Assembly (NCBI GenBank): GCA_024234955.1
Contig: JACKNK010000004.1
Location: 1-64,000, forward strand
Origin: Gammaproteobacteria bacterium
GTDB taxonomy: Bacteria > Pseudomonadota > Gammaproteobacteria > JACKNK01
Direction of reading: 5' to 3'
DNA: 64,000 nucleotides
Under the pieces are notes generated by a model that saw only the letters and a program-made list of their open reading frames with translations, did not search any database and had not been told where the DNA came from. The position numbers and the translations under genes are program-made. This document shows positions 1-13,787 of this stretch, piece by piece (the first letter of the stretch is position 1; each line of letters begins with the position of its first letter).

Positions 1-60
1 GATCGAATCGAAATCTTCAACAGGGCCCTGCTGCTTGAACAGGTTGAGGAGGTCTTTCAC
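1..60 (-). CDS. rpoC: RNA polymerase subunit beta' (5' end only)
   Basis: Only the first 20 codons are inside the window. Read on the minus strand from a GTG at 58-60 they give (V/M)KDLLNLFKQQGPVEDFDS, the typical N-terminus of bacterial beta'. It lies 63 bases downstream of rpoB in the same direction, the universal rpoB-rpoC order, so it is the last gene of this operon that can be seen. Beta' carries the catalytic Mg-binding site of RNA polymerase, but that part is outside the window. Confidence 0.93.
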   Translation of the reverse strand, partial: MKDLLNLFKQQGPVEDFDSI

Positions 61-123
61 GTTACGTCTCCCGTAATTTCAGCGTTTGCGTTCGTTGGTT
101 TCTATGAATCCGCGAACGCGGGC

Positions 124-4206
<4,083 letters not shown>

Positions 4207-4328
4207 TGCGATTCCTCAGTCAGCCCTGTGGTGACAGCGTCGGCCGAATACGACCGACAAAGCTTTCGTCAGCGGTAAACCGCTTAAACATCTAATTCGT
4301 AACCGGCAAACGAACACCGGTAAACAGG

Positions 4329-4361
4329 AAAAGGCCGGTGACGAAATCGCCACCAGCCTTT
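4329..4361 (-). terminator. Attenuator-like hairpin between rplL and rpoB
   Basis: On the minus strand an arm reading AAAGGCTGGTG pairs with CACCGGCCTTTT across a loop of about ten bases, with one G-T wobble, and the 3' arm ends in a short T run. In E. coli the rplL-rpoB spacer holds a partial terminator that lowers transcription of rpoBC relative to the ribosomal protein genes. Position and shape fit the same role here. Its strength cannot be judged from sequence. Confidence 0.6.
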
Positions 4362-4422
4362 GCCCTCGACCGGAGGTGCAGCAACCCTGCACCGTGGGTC
4401 TTGGCGCCGTTCAAGGCCGGTC

Positions 4423-4803
4423 TTACTTGACCTCGACGCTCGCGCCAGCTTCTTCCAGATCCTTCTTGATCTTGTCCGCTTCGTCTTTGTTGACGCCTTC
4501 CTTGACGGTCGCCGGAGCGCCCTCAACCATGTCCTTGGCTTCCTTCAGACCCAGGCCGGTGATCGCACGCACAGCCTTGATGACGGCAACCTTGTTGGCG
4601 CCGAAGCTGGTCATGACAACATCGAACTCGGTCTTCTCTTCAGCGGCAGCGGCCGCATCACCACCCGCAGCCGGCGCAGCAGCGACGGCGACGGCGGCGG
4701 CGGAAACGCCGAACTTCTCTTCCATCATGGAAACGAGTTCCACGACATCCATGACGCTCATTTCAGCAATCGCGTCGAGGATTTCTTCTTTGCTAGCAGC
4801 CAT
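4423..4803 (-). CDS. rplL: 50S ribosomal protein L7/L12
   Basis: The 126-residue acidic, alanine-rich protein has the L7/L12 layout: an N-terminal dimerisation helix (residues 1-30), an Ala/Pro/Gly-rich hinge around residues 38-55, and a C-terminal domain containing the conserved GLGLKEAKDMVEGAP motif that contacts translation factors. It forms the ribosomal stalk with L10, whose gene lies 90 bases upstream in the same transcription unit. Confidence 0.99.
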   Translation of the reverse strand: MAASKEEILDAIAEMSVMDVVELVSMMEEKFGVSAAAVAVAAAPAAGGDAAAAAEEKTEFDVVMTSFGANKVAVIKAVRAITGLGLKEAKDMVEGAPATVKEGVNKDEADKIKKDLEEAGASVEVK

Positions 4804-4893
4804 TTTGGTACTCCTAAATCAGAGGTCTCCGTCGGGTGCCTGTTTGTGTTTGCGGCGTACCCTTCGGATGAAATGAATTACAGAAAACGGGAT

Positions 4894-5421
4894 TTACGCA
4901 GCCTGTTTCTGATCTCGAACCGCAGCAACGGTACGCACCAGTTTCGCGTGAGGCTCGTTCAAGGTCCGGACGAACTTCTCGATCGGCGCCATCATGGTGC
5001 CCATCAACATCGCTCGCGCCTGATCCAGCGTCGGCAGCTTGGCGAGACGGTCGAGCTCCGAACCGTCGTAAACCTTTCCACCTACGGAGACCATCTTCAC
5101 GTCGAAGCTCTTCAGCGTCTTCGCAAAGTCCTTGATCACGCGACCGGCAGCACCTGGATCGTCCTGAGAGAACGCCAGCACCAACGGTCCAACCAGACCC
5201 TCGTTCATACACGCGAATTCAGTACCTTCGAATGCGCGCTTGGCGAGGGTGTTCTTCACCACGCGAACATAGACATTCTCCTTGCGCGCCATGACGCGAA
5301 GGTTGGTCATCTGTTCGACAGTGAGGCCACGATACTCCGCCGCAACAGCCGCCAACGCCTTCGATGCCACACCGGACACCTCCGTGACGACGGCCTTTTT
5401 CTGCTCCAGAGTCAGAGCCAT
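4894..5421 (-). CDS. rplJ: 50S ribosomal protein L10
   Basis: The 175-residue protein starts MALTLEQKKAVVTEV and contains the conserved YRGLTVEQMTNLR segment. The C-terminal helix binds L7/L12 dimers, and the N-terminal domain anchors the stalk base on 23S rRNA. It is followed by rplL. A 308-base spacer precedes it, where L10 family operons carry the L10-binding autoregulatory leader. Confidence 0.99.
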   Translation of the reverse strand: MALTLEQKKAVVTEVSGVASKALAAVAAEYRGLTVEQMTNLRVMARKENVYVRVVKNTLAKRAFEGTEFACMNEGLVGPLVLAFSQDDPGAAGRVIKDFAKTLKSFDVKMVSVGGKVYDGSELDRLAKLPTLDQARAMLMGTMMAPIEKFVRTLNEPHAKLVRTVAAVRDQKQAA

Positions 5422-5729
5422 TATCAGCCTCCTGAGCGTTCTCCCCGTTTAGGCGGTTCGACGCGCTCGGCTTGGTTCACCCATCCGACCGAATACAACC
5501 CGGTCGGCGTTCGTGACGGTGACCTCCAGCAAATGCTGTGCGGTTACACCATCTGCGCAGGCCGGCAGCGATTTGCATCACCCCCGATTAGACCCCGCAT
5601 CCTCAAACAGCCAGGACTTGGAGCACCTGCGGTCTTTGACGCCACCCGGCCAAAGCCGGGGACCACAAAGTTCGTTTGCTCCACCGCCCGGATCCTGACC
5701 CGAACGGCGGCGCTTTTGTTACATATGAA
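5422..5729 (-). promoter_or_regulatory. rplJ leader region (probable L10-binding autoregulatory leader)
   Basis: This 308-base stretch between rplA and rplJ encodes no recognisable protein. It is the position at which bacteria carry the rplJL promoter and the mRNA leader bound by the L10-L7/L12 complex to repress translation. GC-rich inverted repeats are visible on the minus strand, for example near 5645-5665 (CCGGCTTTGGCCGG). The regulatory role is inferred from position and known family behaviour. I did not fold the RNA or identify the exact L10-binding bulge. Confidence 0.5.
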
Positions 5730-6425
5730 TCAGAGATCCAGCGTGCTGTTATCCAGCGTCAGACCGGGCCCCATGGTCGAAGACACGGTGATCTTCTTGA
5801 AATACGTGCCCTTGGCTGCGCTGGGCTTGAGCTTTTTCAGATCAGTCAGCACGGCATTCAGGTTTTCAGCGAGCGCGCTGGCGTCAAAATCGAGCTTGCC
5901 AACAGTGCAATGAATGATGCCGGCTTTGTCGGTGCGGAAACGCACCTGACCCGCCTTGGCGTTCTTCACCGCGCCCGCCACATCGGTGGTGACCGTGCCC
6001 ACCTTGGGGTTCGGCATCAGGCCGCGCGGGCCGAGGATCTGGCCCAACTGTCCGACCACTCGCATCGCATCCGGGGTAGCGATAACCACATCGAAATCCA
6101 TGTTGCCCGCCTTCACCTCGGCGGCCAGATCGTCCATACCGACGACATCGGCACCGGCGGCCTTGGCTGCATCGGCGTTCGCGCCCTGAGTGAATACCGC
6201 AACGCGAACCGACTTGCCGGTGCCGTTCGGGAGCACCGTCGAACCACGCACAACCTGATCCGACTTACGCGGATCAACACCCAGATTGACCGCCACATCG
6301 ACCGACTCGGAAAACTTTGCACGGGGCAGATCCTTCAGCAGACCAACCGCATCCGCCATCGAAAAGACACTACCCGGGGCGATGCGCTCGCGACTGGCGG
6401 CGGCGCGTTTGCTCAATTTGGCCAT
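5730..6425 (-). CDS. rplA: 50S ribosomal protein L1
   Basis: The 231-residue protein begins MAKLSKRAA and carries the L1 signature around NPKVGTVTTDVAGAVKNAK. L1 forms the mobile L1 stalk on 23S rRNA near the E site and represses its own operon by binding the rplK leader. The ATG at 6425 is chosen because it is preceded by GAGGGAG at good spacing; an in-frame TTG two codons upstream is less likely. The start lies just after the rplK stop, so the two genes are translationally linked. Confidence 0.99.
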   Translation of the reverse strand: MAKLSKRAAASRERIAPGSVFSMADAVGLLKDLPRAKFSESVDVAVNLGVDPRKSDQVVRGSTVLPNGTGKSVRVAVFTQGANADAAKAAGADVVGMDDLAAEVKAGNMDFDVVIATPDAMRVVGQLGQILGPRGLMPNPKVGTVTTDVAGAVKNAKAGQVRFRTDKAGIIHCTVGKLDFDASALAENLNAVLTDLKKLKPSAAKGTYFKKITVSSTMGPGLTLDNSTLDL

Positions 6426-6427
6426 GA

Positions 6428-6859
6428 TCAAACTCCCTCGACATCCAGACCCATGGAACGCGCGCTACCGGCAATGGTGCGCACCGCTGCATCAAGATCG
6501 GCAGCCGTCAGATCCGGCTCCTTCATCTTGGCAATTTCTTCCAGCTGGGCACGGGAGACCACGCCCACCTTCTGGGTATTCGGACGCGGGCTTCCGGAGG
6601 CAAGGCCCATCGCCTTCTTCAACAGAACGGAAGCCGGCGGGGTCTTGGTGATAAAGGTAAAACTGCGGTCTTCATAAACCGTAATGACCACAGGCGTCGG
6701 CAGACCCTTCTCCAAGCTCTGCGTTTGCGCGTTGAACGCCTTGCAGAACTCCATGATATTGACACCGTGCTGACCGAGAGCCGGACCGACCGGAGGACTC
6801 GGATTGGCTTCTTGAGCCTTTACCTGCAGCTTGATATAGCCGCGTACTTTCTTTGCCAT
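6428..6859 (-). CDS. rplK: 50S ribosomal protein L11
   Basis: The 143-residue protein has the L11 N-terminal motif KLQVKAQEANPSPPVGPALG, with the proline-rich linker region typical of the family, and the C-terminal rRNA-binding domain ending GSARSMGLDVEGV. It binds the GTPase-associated centre of 23S rRNA and is needed for RelA activation. It sits between nusG and rplA as in nearly all Proteobacteria. Confidence 0.99.
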   Translation of the reverse strand: MAKKVRGYIKLQVKAQEANPSPPVGPALGQHGVNIMEFCKAFNAQTQSLEKGLPTPVVITVYEDRSFTFITKTPPASVLLKKAMGLASGSPRPNTQKVGVVSRAQLEEIAKMKEPDLTAADLDAAVRTIAGSARSMGLDVEGV

Positions 6860-6947
6860 GACTTACTCCAAAGCGGGTGCAAACGCCTGACGGCTCCCCA
6901 TAACCAGCGACGACACGACGTCATCGCCTCGAAAAACTCTCGATCGA

Positions 6948-7481
6948 TCAACCCTTCTCGACTTGACCGAACTCCAGCTCCACCGGGGTGGAGCGCCCGA
7001 AGATCAGCACCGCGACGCGAAGCCGACTCTTCTCATAGTTGACTTCCTCGACCACGCCGTTGAAGTCGTTGAACGGCCCCTCGGTGACACGAACCACTTC
7101 ACCCGGCTCAAACAACACCTTGGGACGCGGCTTATCGACACCGTCCTGAACACGCTGAAGGATGGCGTCCGCTTCCTTCTGGGTAATGGGCGCCGGCCGG
7201 TCGCTGGTACCACCAATGAAGCCCATTACGCGCGGCGTATCCTTGACCAGATGCCATGTCTCGTCGTCCATCTCCATGTTGACCAGAACATAACCAGGGA
7301 AGAACTTCCGCTCGCTCTTGCGCTTCTGACCGTCGCGCATCTCGACCACTTCCTCGGTCGGAACCAGGATGTCACCGAAACGATCTTCCATCCCGGCCCG
7401 CTTCACGCCTTCAGTCAATGAACGCTGCACCTGATGCTCAAAGCCGGAAAAGGCATGCACGACATACCACCGCTTGGCCAT
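6948..7481 (-). CDS. nusG: Transcription elongation/antitermination factor NusG
   Basis: The 177-residue protein begins MAKRWYVVHAFSGFE, the NGN domain that binds the RNA polymerase clamp. It ends with a KOW domain (GEVVRVTEGPFNDFNGVVEEV) that contacts ribosomal S10 or Rho. NusG suppresses pausing, assists Rho termination and couples transcription to translation. It follows secE by three bases and precedes rplK, the standard order. Confidence 0.99.
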   Translation of the reverse strand: MAKRWYVVHAFSGFEHQVQRSLTEGVKRAGMEDRFGDILVPTEEVVEMRDGQKRKSERKFFPGYVLVNMEMDDETWHLVKDTPRVMGFIGGTSDRPAPITQKEADAILQRVQDGVDKPRPKVLFEPGEVVRVTEGPFNDFNGVVEEVNYEKSRLRVAVLIFGRSTPVELEFGQVEKG

Positions 7482-7484
7482 CGA

Positions 7485-7865
7485 TCAACCTCCCTGACCG
7501 GTCAGCACGCCGACCGCCCACAACAAAAACATATCCAGCAACCACAACAGAATACCGGTGACCAGGACCATGACCACGACTGCAAGTGTCGTCTGCCAGG
7601 TTTCCTGCCGGGTCGGCCAGACCACCTTGCGCACTTCAGTTCGGGATTCAAGTAGAAAATCCCAACCCTGGGCACCCGCAGTCGTCTTTACCGCCAGCCA
7701 ACCCGCCAACCCAAAGGCCACGAGCACCAACACCACACGAACCACCATAGGGTGCGCAGCAAAGTGGTAGAACCCGTAGATCCCACCAATCAGCAGCGCC
7801 GCAACACCCACCCACTTGGCGTAATCCGCCGGCGAGCTGCCTGCCTCACTGATGTTGTTACTCAT
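7485..7865 (-). CDS. secE: Preprotein translocase subunit SecE
   Basis: The 126-residue protein has three hydrophobic segments, the gammaproteobacterial long form of SecE, and the conserved amphipathic motif ESRTEVRKVVWPTRQET before the last transmembrane helix. It stabilises SecY in the inner-membrane Sec translocon. It is co-transcribed with nusG immediately downstream. Confidence 0.97.
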   Translation of the reverse strand: MSNNISEAGSSPADYAKWVGVAALLIGGIYGFYHFAAHPMVVRVVLVLVAFGLAGWLAVKTTAGAQGWDFLLESRTEVRKVVWPTRQETWQTTLAVVVMVLVTGILLWLLDMFLLWAVGVLTGQGG

Positions 7866-7961
7866 TTGAATTTCAGCTCACTCTGTTTCCCAATGCATCG
7901 CGTTCCGACACATTCAGGACGCACCCATCACAAATCGGACAGGGCGGACATAACAAAACCA

Positions 7962-7994
7962 GGGAGGTGATCGATGCATCCGATATACCTCCCC
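7962..7994 (-). terminator. Hairpin between tRNA-Trp and secE
   Basis: Arms GGGAGGT and ACCTCCC flank an inner ATCG/CGAT pair, giving a stable stem-loop. On the minus strand it is followed by GGTTTTG, only a short T run. It could be a weak terminator or attenuator that lowers read-through into secE-nusG, or a processing site for the 3' end of the tRNA precursor. The function is not shown by the sequence. Confidence 0.35.
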
Positions 7995-8002
7995 GGTCGG
8001 AA

Positions 8003-8078
8003 TGGCAGGCCAGGAGGGAATCGAACCCCCAACCTGCGGTTTTGGAGACCGCCGCTCTGCCAATTGAGCTACTGGCCT
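8003..8078 (-). tRNA. trpT: tRNA-Trp (anticodon CCA)
   Basis: The minus strand gives a 76-base cloverleaf: acceptor AGGCCAG pairing with CTGGCCT, D arm GCTC...GAGC, anticodon stem-loop with loop CTCCAAA (anticodon CCA), and T arm with GGTTCGATTCC-type loop. The 3' CCA is encoded. It lies between tuf and secE, a position shared by many Gammaproteobacteria. Confidence 0.97.
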
Positions 8079-8130
8079 AAAACGATGACGACTGACCCAC
8101 CCGGATTCACTCCGGACAAGTCAGCCGCGC

Positions 8131-8160
8131 ATAGTACACGCGACGAACGCGTGATTACAA
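8131..8160 (-). promoter_or_regulatory. Possible sigma-70 promoter for tRNA-Trp/secE/nusG
   Basis: On the minus strand TTGTAA (8155-8160) and TACTAT (8131-8136) are separated by 18 bases and lie between the tuf stop codon and tRNA-Trp. The spacer contains a small hairpin (CACGCG/CGCGTG, 8137-8153). The match to consensus is moderate, so this could be a real internal promoter of the superoperon or chance. Confidence 0.4.
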
Positions 8161-8169
8161 CGTCGAGTA

Positions 8170-9360
<1,191 letters not shown>

Positions 9361-9490
9361 GAAGTTTGTCCCCCGGTTGTCGCGGCCTTCAATGACCGCC
9401 ATTACTATGGATCGAGAAGTAAATGACGCTAATCGCGCCGCCGTACAGCACAAGACGACCGACCAGGAACACCCGATCGATCGTCTGATT

Positions 9491-9566
<76 letters not shown>

Positions 9567-9581
9567 AAAACTTTTTAACAT

Positions 9582-9655
9582 TGGAGCGGGTGATGGGAAT
9601 CGAACCCACGTATTCAGCTTGGAAGGCTGAAGTTCTACCATTGAACTACACCCGC
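9582..9655 (-). tRNA. tRNA-Gly (anticodon TCC)
   Basis: A 74-base minus-strand cloverleaf: acceptor GCGGGTG pairing with CACCCGC, anticodon loop CTTCCAA (anticodon TCC), T loop TTCGATT and encoded 3' CCA. It lies 15 bases upstream of tRNA-Thr and must be processed from the same precursor. Confidence 0.97.
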
Positions 9656-9841
9656 CAGGTTCATTTGAGGCAAATGCGCCAGCAAATACGCATTGACCCA
9701 CTTCCACAAGCAGCCGGACCTACAATTCGGGGGCGCAGCCTTCAATTCGGCGCATCAACCCGGAAAACATCGCCCAACAACCTGTCAACTTGTCTCATCT
9801 CATCCAACGGTCAGATCGACCCCCGAATGCAATCGTATTAT

Positions 9842-9926
9842 TGGTGGAGGGGGGAGGATTCGAACCTCCGAAGGCGGAGCCGTCAGATTTACAGTCTGAT
9901 CCCTTTGGCCACTCGGGAACCCCTCC
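9842..9926 (-). tRNA. tRNA-Tyr (anticodon GTA)
   Basis: An 85-base minus-strand class II tRNA with a long variable arm, anticodon loop CTGTAAA (anticodon GTA), T loop TTCGAAT and encoded 3' CCA. It is the first gene of the tRNA-tuf unit and sits directly downstream of a good sigma-70 promoter. Confidence 0.97.
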
Positions 9927-9938
9927 GGGAAGCCGGCT

Positions 9939-9967
9939 ATTGTGCGTTTACGAAATTCGGGTGTCAA
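9939..9967 (-). promoter_or_regulatory. Sigma-70 promoter of the tRNA-tuf operon
   Basis: On the minus strand a perfect -35 TTGACA (9962-9967) and a -10 CACAAT (9939-9944) are separated by 17 bases. The predicted start falls a few bases before the tRNA-Tyr 5' end, in a GC-rich discriminator (AGCCGGC) of the type seen at stringently controlled stable-RNA promoters. Confidence 0.75.
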
Positions 9968-10100
9968 CCTTGCACAGCACTCATTGACACGTCCGACATC
10001 GCTGTTTCGAAAAGCGCTCGAAGCGGGCGGCGATGCTATTCTCGAGGGCGTTTCCGTACAAGTATTTCCCGCTCAAAATCGACCCGACTCAGGACAGCGA

Positions 10101-11114
10101 ATGAACGATAAAAGCAATGGCAGCATCCTCGTGACCGGCGGCGCCGGCTATATCGGCAGCCATGTTGCCCGGCTCTTGACGGCCAACGGCGAGCGAGTCG
10201 TGATTCTCGACAATCTCAGCAAAGGTTTTCGCGAAGCCGTTCTGGATGCGGATCTGGTCGTTGGAGACGTCGGCGATCACGAGGTCGTCTCAGCGGTGCT
10301 TGCTGATTACGATGTGCGTGCGGTCATGCATTTCGCCGCGCACACGGTAGTTCCCGAGTCGGTATCCGACCCGCTCAAGTATTACCGCAACAACACCTGT
10401 GCCACGCGCAATCTCCTGGAATGCTGCCAACGTTCAGACGTACGTCACATCGTGTTCTCGTCCACTGCAGCGGTTTATGGGATACCGGCCAGCGGCGTCG
10501 CCAGTGAAGACACCCCGACCGATCCGATCAACCCCTATGGCACCAGCAAGCTGATGTCGGAATGGACTCTGCGCGATCTCGCTGCCGCGTCCGACATCAC
10601 CTACACCGCGCTGCGCTACTTCAACGTGGCCGGATGCGATCCGGATGGGCGTATCGGACAGTCCACACCCGGCGCCACTCTGCTCACCAAAGTCGCGTGC
10701 GAGGTCGCCACTGGAAAACGTGAAAAGATGATGATCTTCGGGACGGATTACGACACACCTGACGGTACCGGGGTCCGCGACTACATCCACGTCGACGATC
10801 TCGCCGACGCCCACATAAAGGCCCTGGAATACATGCGCAACGGCGGCGCGTCGATTACCCTGAATTGCGGCTACGGCCACGGGTACAGTGTCCGCGAGCT
10901 GATCGCCGCCGTCGAACGCGCCAACAACGGCCAGAAATTAAAGGTCGAAGAAGCACCGCGACGCGCCGGCGATCCACCAAGCCTGATCGCGAAGGCGGAT
11001 CGCATCCGCGATGTACTCGGATGGAAACCTCGCTACGACAACCTTGACTTCATCGTCGGCACGGCGCTTGTCTGGGAACAAAACAGCACCTGGAAACATC
11101 ACAGCGAAAGCTGA
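10101..11114 (+). CDS. galE: UDP-glucose 4-epimerase
   Basis: The 337-residue protein is an extended short-chain dehydrogenase: Rossmann motif GGAGYIGSH at residues 11-19, FSSTAAVYG with the catalytic Ser/Thr region, and the YGTSK motif holding the catalytic Tyr and Lys. The GTGVRDYIHVDDLADAH segment is typical of GalE. It interconverts UDP-glucose and UDP-galactose for surface polysaccharide synthesis. The ATG at 10101 has AGGA upstream and removes a low-complexity leader. A possible extended -10 (TGCTATTCT, near 10030) lies in front. It converges on epmA with only three bases between stop codons. Confidence 0.95.
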   Translation: MNDKSNGSILVTGGAGYIGSHVARLLTANGERVVILDNLSKGFREAVLDADLVVGDVGDHEVVSAVLADYDVRAVMHFAAHTVVPESVSDPLKYYRNNTCATRNLLECCQRSDVRHIVFSSTAAVYGIPASGVASEDTPTDPINPYGTSKLMSEWTLRDLAAASDITYTALRYFNVAGCDPDGRIGQSTPGATLLTKVACEVATGKREKMMIFGTDYDTPDGTGVRDYIHVDDLADAHIKALEYMRNGGASITLNCGYGHGYSVRELIAAVERANNGQKLKVEEAPRRAGDPPSLIAKADRIRDVLGWKPRYDNLDFIVGTALVWEQNSTWKHHSES

Positions 11115-11117
11115 GCG

Positions 11118-12083
11118 TTAAGCAGAACCGTTGGGGAAACAGACAACCCGGCGTATGTCATCCTCAGCGATCGCCGAGAGCAACAGGCGATCAATGCCAA
11201 TCGCCACACCGGCGCTTGGTGGCATACCTGCCTCCAACGCCGCCAAAAATCGCTCATCGACGGGCATTTCCGGCAGTCCGGATGTTCGACGATGTGCATT
11301 GTCGGCGCGGAAACGGGCTCTTTGCTCGCGCGCATCGACAAGCTCATGAAATCCGTTGGCTATCTCGACCCCGTCCAGATAGAGCTCAAATCGTTCCGCG
11401 ACCGGATAGTCCTCCCGGCGCACACGCGCCAATGCGGCCTGACTCGCCGGGTAATCGTAGAGGAAGGCAAAGGGCGGCAACGCCGCCTCGACATGATGTG
11501 TCATCAATAAATCCAACCACCCGTCCACAGACTGCATCTCACGAGGCGGCTCGATACCGAGGCCCACCGCAATCGCACGCAATTCACGCGCATCCGCGCT
11601 CAATGGATCGACGCCGACCGCATCCAGAAAAGCCTCGCGATAGCTTAGATATTGCGCGCCGGGCAAATCGCGATCAGGGCCTACAGCCGCGCGAACCAGG
11701 CCCTCCACTTCCTCCATCAAGGCGTGATGATCCCAGCCTGGTCGATACCATTCCAATAAGGTGAACTCCGGGTTGTGGCGACGCCCTGCCTCACCATCCC
11801 GAAAGACCTTGCATATCTGGTAAATCGGGCCACTTCCTGCGGCCAGCAACCGCTTCATGGGCAATTCAGGCGAGGTATGCAAGTAACGCGCACCGCCTTC
11901 CGGCCCGTGAAAGGAGGTAATGAACGATGCGATGTTGGGATCGGTCGTCGCCGCAACACTCAATGTCGGGGTATCCACCTCCAGGACGTTCGCTGCAGCG
12001 AAAAACGCCCGGATGCGGGCAAGCATCCGGGCGCGGAGATGGAGGACAGACAGATCGGCGCGTGGGCGCCAATCGTCACTCAC
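11118..12083 (-). CDS. epmA: EF-P beta-lysine ligase (elongation factor P lysyltransferase)
   Basis: This 321-residue protein is a short class-II lysyl-tRNA-synthetase catalytic domain without the N-terminal tRNA-anticodon domain, the hallmark of EpmA/GenX/PoxA. Motif 2-like and motif 3-like regions are visible (IYQICKVFRDGEAGRRHNPE and AGVAIGIDRLLL). EpmA attaches (R)-beta-lysine, made by EpmB, to the conserved lysine of EF-P. It lies three bases downstream of efp, so the substrate and the modifying enzyme are co-transcribed. Confidence 0.95.
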   Translation of the reverse strand: MSDDWRPRADLSVLHLRARMLARIRAFFAAANVLEVDTPTLSVAATTDPNIASFITSFHGPEGGARYLHTSPELPMKRLLAAGSGPIYQICKVFRDGEAGRRHNPEFTLLEWYRPGWDHHALMEEVEGLVRAAVGPDRDLPGAQYLSYREAFLDAVGVDPLSADARELRAIAVGLGIEPPREMQSVDGWLDLLMTHHVEAALPPFAFLYDYPASQAALARVRREDYPVAERFELYLDGVEIANGFHELVDAREQRARFRADNAHRRTSGLPEMPVDERFLAALEAGMPPSAGVAIGIDRLLLSAIAEDDIRRVVCFPNGSA

Positions 12084-12086
12084 CCC

Positions 12087-12656
12087 TTATTCCTTGACGC
12101 GGGAAACATACTCGCCGGTACGGGTATCGACCCGGATCACCGTACCTTCTTCCAGGAACAGCGGCACACGCACGACTGCGCCGGTTTCCAGGGTCGCCGG
12201 TTTGCCACCGCCGCCGGAGGTATCACCGCGCAGACCCGGGTCCGTCTCGGTGACGCGCAACTCGACGAAGTTAGGCGGCGTCACGGCGATCGGATCGCCG
12301 TTCCACAGGGTGACTTCGCACATATCCTGTTCCTTCAGCCACTTGGTGATGTCGCTGACCGCTGCCTCACCCGCCGTGACCTGCTCGAAGGTATCCGGAT
12401 GCATGAAATACCAGAACTCCCCGTCGTTGTAGAGGTACTGCATGCTGGTGTCCATGACGTCCGCACCTTCCAGCGACTCCCCCGACTTGAAGGTCTTTTC
12501 CAGAACCCGCCCGGTGAGCAGGTTGCGAATCTTCACGCGGTTGAAGGCCTGACCCTTGCCGGGTTTGACGAACTCGTTTTCAATGATCGCGCACGGACTC
12601 CCGTCCAGCATGACCTTCAAACCGCCGCGAAACTCACTGGTGCTGTAACTCGCCAT
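12087..12656 (-). CDS. efp: Elongation factor P
   Basis: The 189-residue protein has the three-barrel EF-P layout. Lys34 in the PGKGQAF loop is the site that EpmA beta-lysylates, consistent with both modification enzymes being adjacent. EF-P relieves ribosome stalling at polyproline motifs. GTGGAG precedes the ATG. The start codons of efp and the divergent epmB are only 35 bases apart, and a -10-like TATGAT (12713-12718 on the minus strand) lies inside the beginning of epmB, so the efp promoter probably overlaps that gene. Confidence 0.98.
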   Translation of the reverse strand: MASYSTSEFRGGLKVMLDGSPCAIIENEFVKPGKGQAFNRVKIRNLLTGRVLEKTFKSGESLEGADVMDTSMQYLYNDGEFWYFMHPDTFEQVTAGEAAVSDITKWLKEQDMCEVTLWNGDPIAVTPPNFVELRVTETDPGLRGDTSGGGGKPATLETGAVVRVPLFLEEGTVIRVDTRTGEYVSRVKE

Positions 12657-12691
12657 TGCTCCACAACACGCCTGCGCGTGCCCTCATTCGA

Positions 12692-13723
12692 ATGAACAAA
12701 ATAAAGCCGCGCATCATACCCGTAAGCCGGACTGCGAGACAGATACCCGAATGGCAACGCGCACTGGCCGACGCCATCGACCGTCCTGCCGATCTGTTCG
12801 CAGTCTTGGGCCTCGCCCAAGCCGACCTTGGTGACGACCTCGCTGCGCACCTGGACTTTCCCTTACGTGTCCCGCGCAGCTACGTGGCGCGCATGCGCCT
12901 GGGCGATCCGCGCGACCCTTTGTTGCGGCAAGTACTGCCGCTGGGGGCCGAACTCGACATCGTGCCGGGATTCGACCGGGACCCGGTCGGCGACCTCGCC
13001 GCGAGCAAGGCCCCCGGGCTGTTGCACAAATACCAGGGGCGGGCTTTGCTGATCACCACGGGTGCCTGCGCAATCCATTGTCGCTACTGCTTTCGCCGTC
13101 ACTTTCCTTATGGGGAACACGCTCGGAGCGCGCTCGACCAGGCCATCAACGCCATCGCCGCCGACCCCGGAATTACCGAAGTCATTCTCAGTGGCGGAGA
13201 CCCCTTGAGCCTGAATGACGACCGTCTCGCTGACATCGAGAAACGTGTGAGCGCCATCCCGCACGTCCGCCGCATGCGCATCCATACGCGATTGCCGATC
13301 GTGCTTCCTGAGCGTGTAGACGACACTTTGCTGTCCTGGCTCAACGCCAGCCGGTTGCAAAAGGTGATGGTGCTTCATGCCAATCATGGCAATGAGATCG
13401 ACACCCACGTCAAAGCCGCCGCCCGGCGGCTCCACGAAGCTGGCTGCACGCTACTCAATCAATCGGTCTTGTTGCGTGGCATCAACGACGATGCATCCAG
13501 TCTGCAAACGCTGAGTGAAGCCTTGTTCGACGCCGGCATACTCCCCTATTACGTCCACCAGCTCGATCGGGTCGCCGGTGCGGCGCATTTCGAGGTCAGC
13601 GACCGGGAGGCTCTGAATTTGTGGCACGACCTATCCGCTCGCGTTCCCGGATACCTGCTTCCCCGATTGGTTCGCGAGCACGCGGGCGCCCATAGTAAAA
13701 CCCCGCTTCACCCGGTCGGTTAA
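12692..13723 (+). CDS. epmB: EF-P (R)-beta-lysine synthase, lysine 2,3-aminomutase family
   Basis: The 343-residue radical-SAM protein carries the [4Fe-4S] motif CAIHCRYC, followed by the GGDPLSL motif and a PLP-binding region, as in lysine 2,3-aminomutases. It is shorter than clostridial KamA and matches EpmB in length and in the start EWQRALADAI. EpmB converts (S)-alpha-lysine to (R)-beta-lysine for EpmA. It is divergent from efp-epmA. The ATG at 12692 is chosen as the first one giving the conserved N-terminus. Confidence 0.95.
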   Translation: MNKIKPRIIPVSRTARQIPEWQRALADAIDRPADLFAVLGLAQADLGDDLAAHLDFPLRVPRSYVARMRLGDPRDPLLRQVLPLGAELDIVPGFDRDPVGDLAASKAPGLLHKYQGRALLITTGACAIHCRYCFRRHFPYGEHARSALDQAINAIAADPGITEVILSGGDPLSLNDDRLADIEKRVSAIPHVRRMRIHTRLPIVLPERVDDTLLSWLNASRLQKVMVLHANHGNEIDTHVKAAARRLHEAGCTLLNQSVLLRGINDDASSLQTLSEALFDAGILPYYVHQLDRVAGAAHFEVSDREALNLWHDLSARVPGYLLPRLVREHAGAHSKTPLHPVG

Positions 13724-13787
13724 GTTTTCGTTAATGCGTCGCCCTCATACTCGCTCCATCTTGTCTGAGAACATCCTGGAGTCCGTC

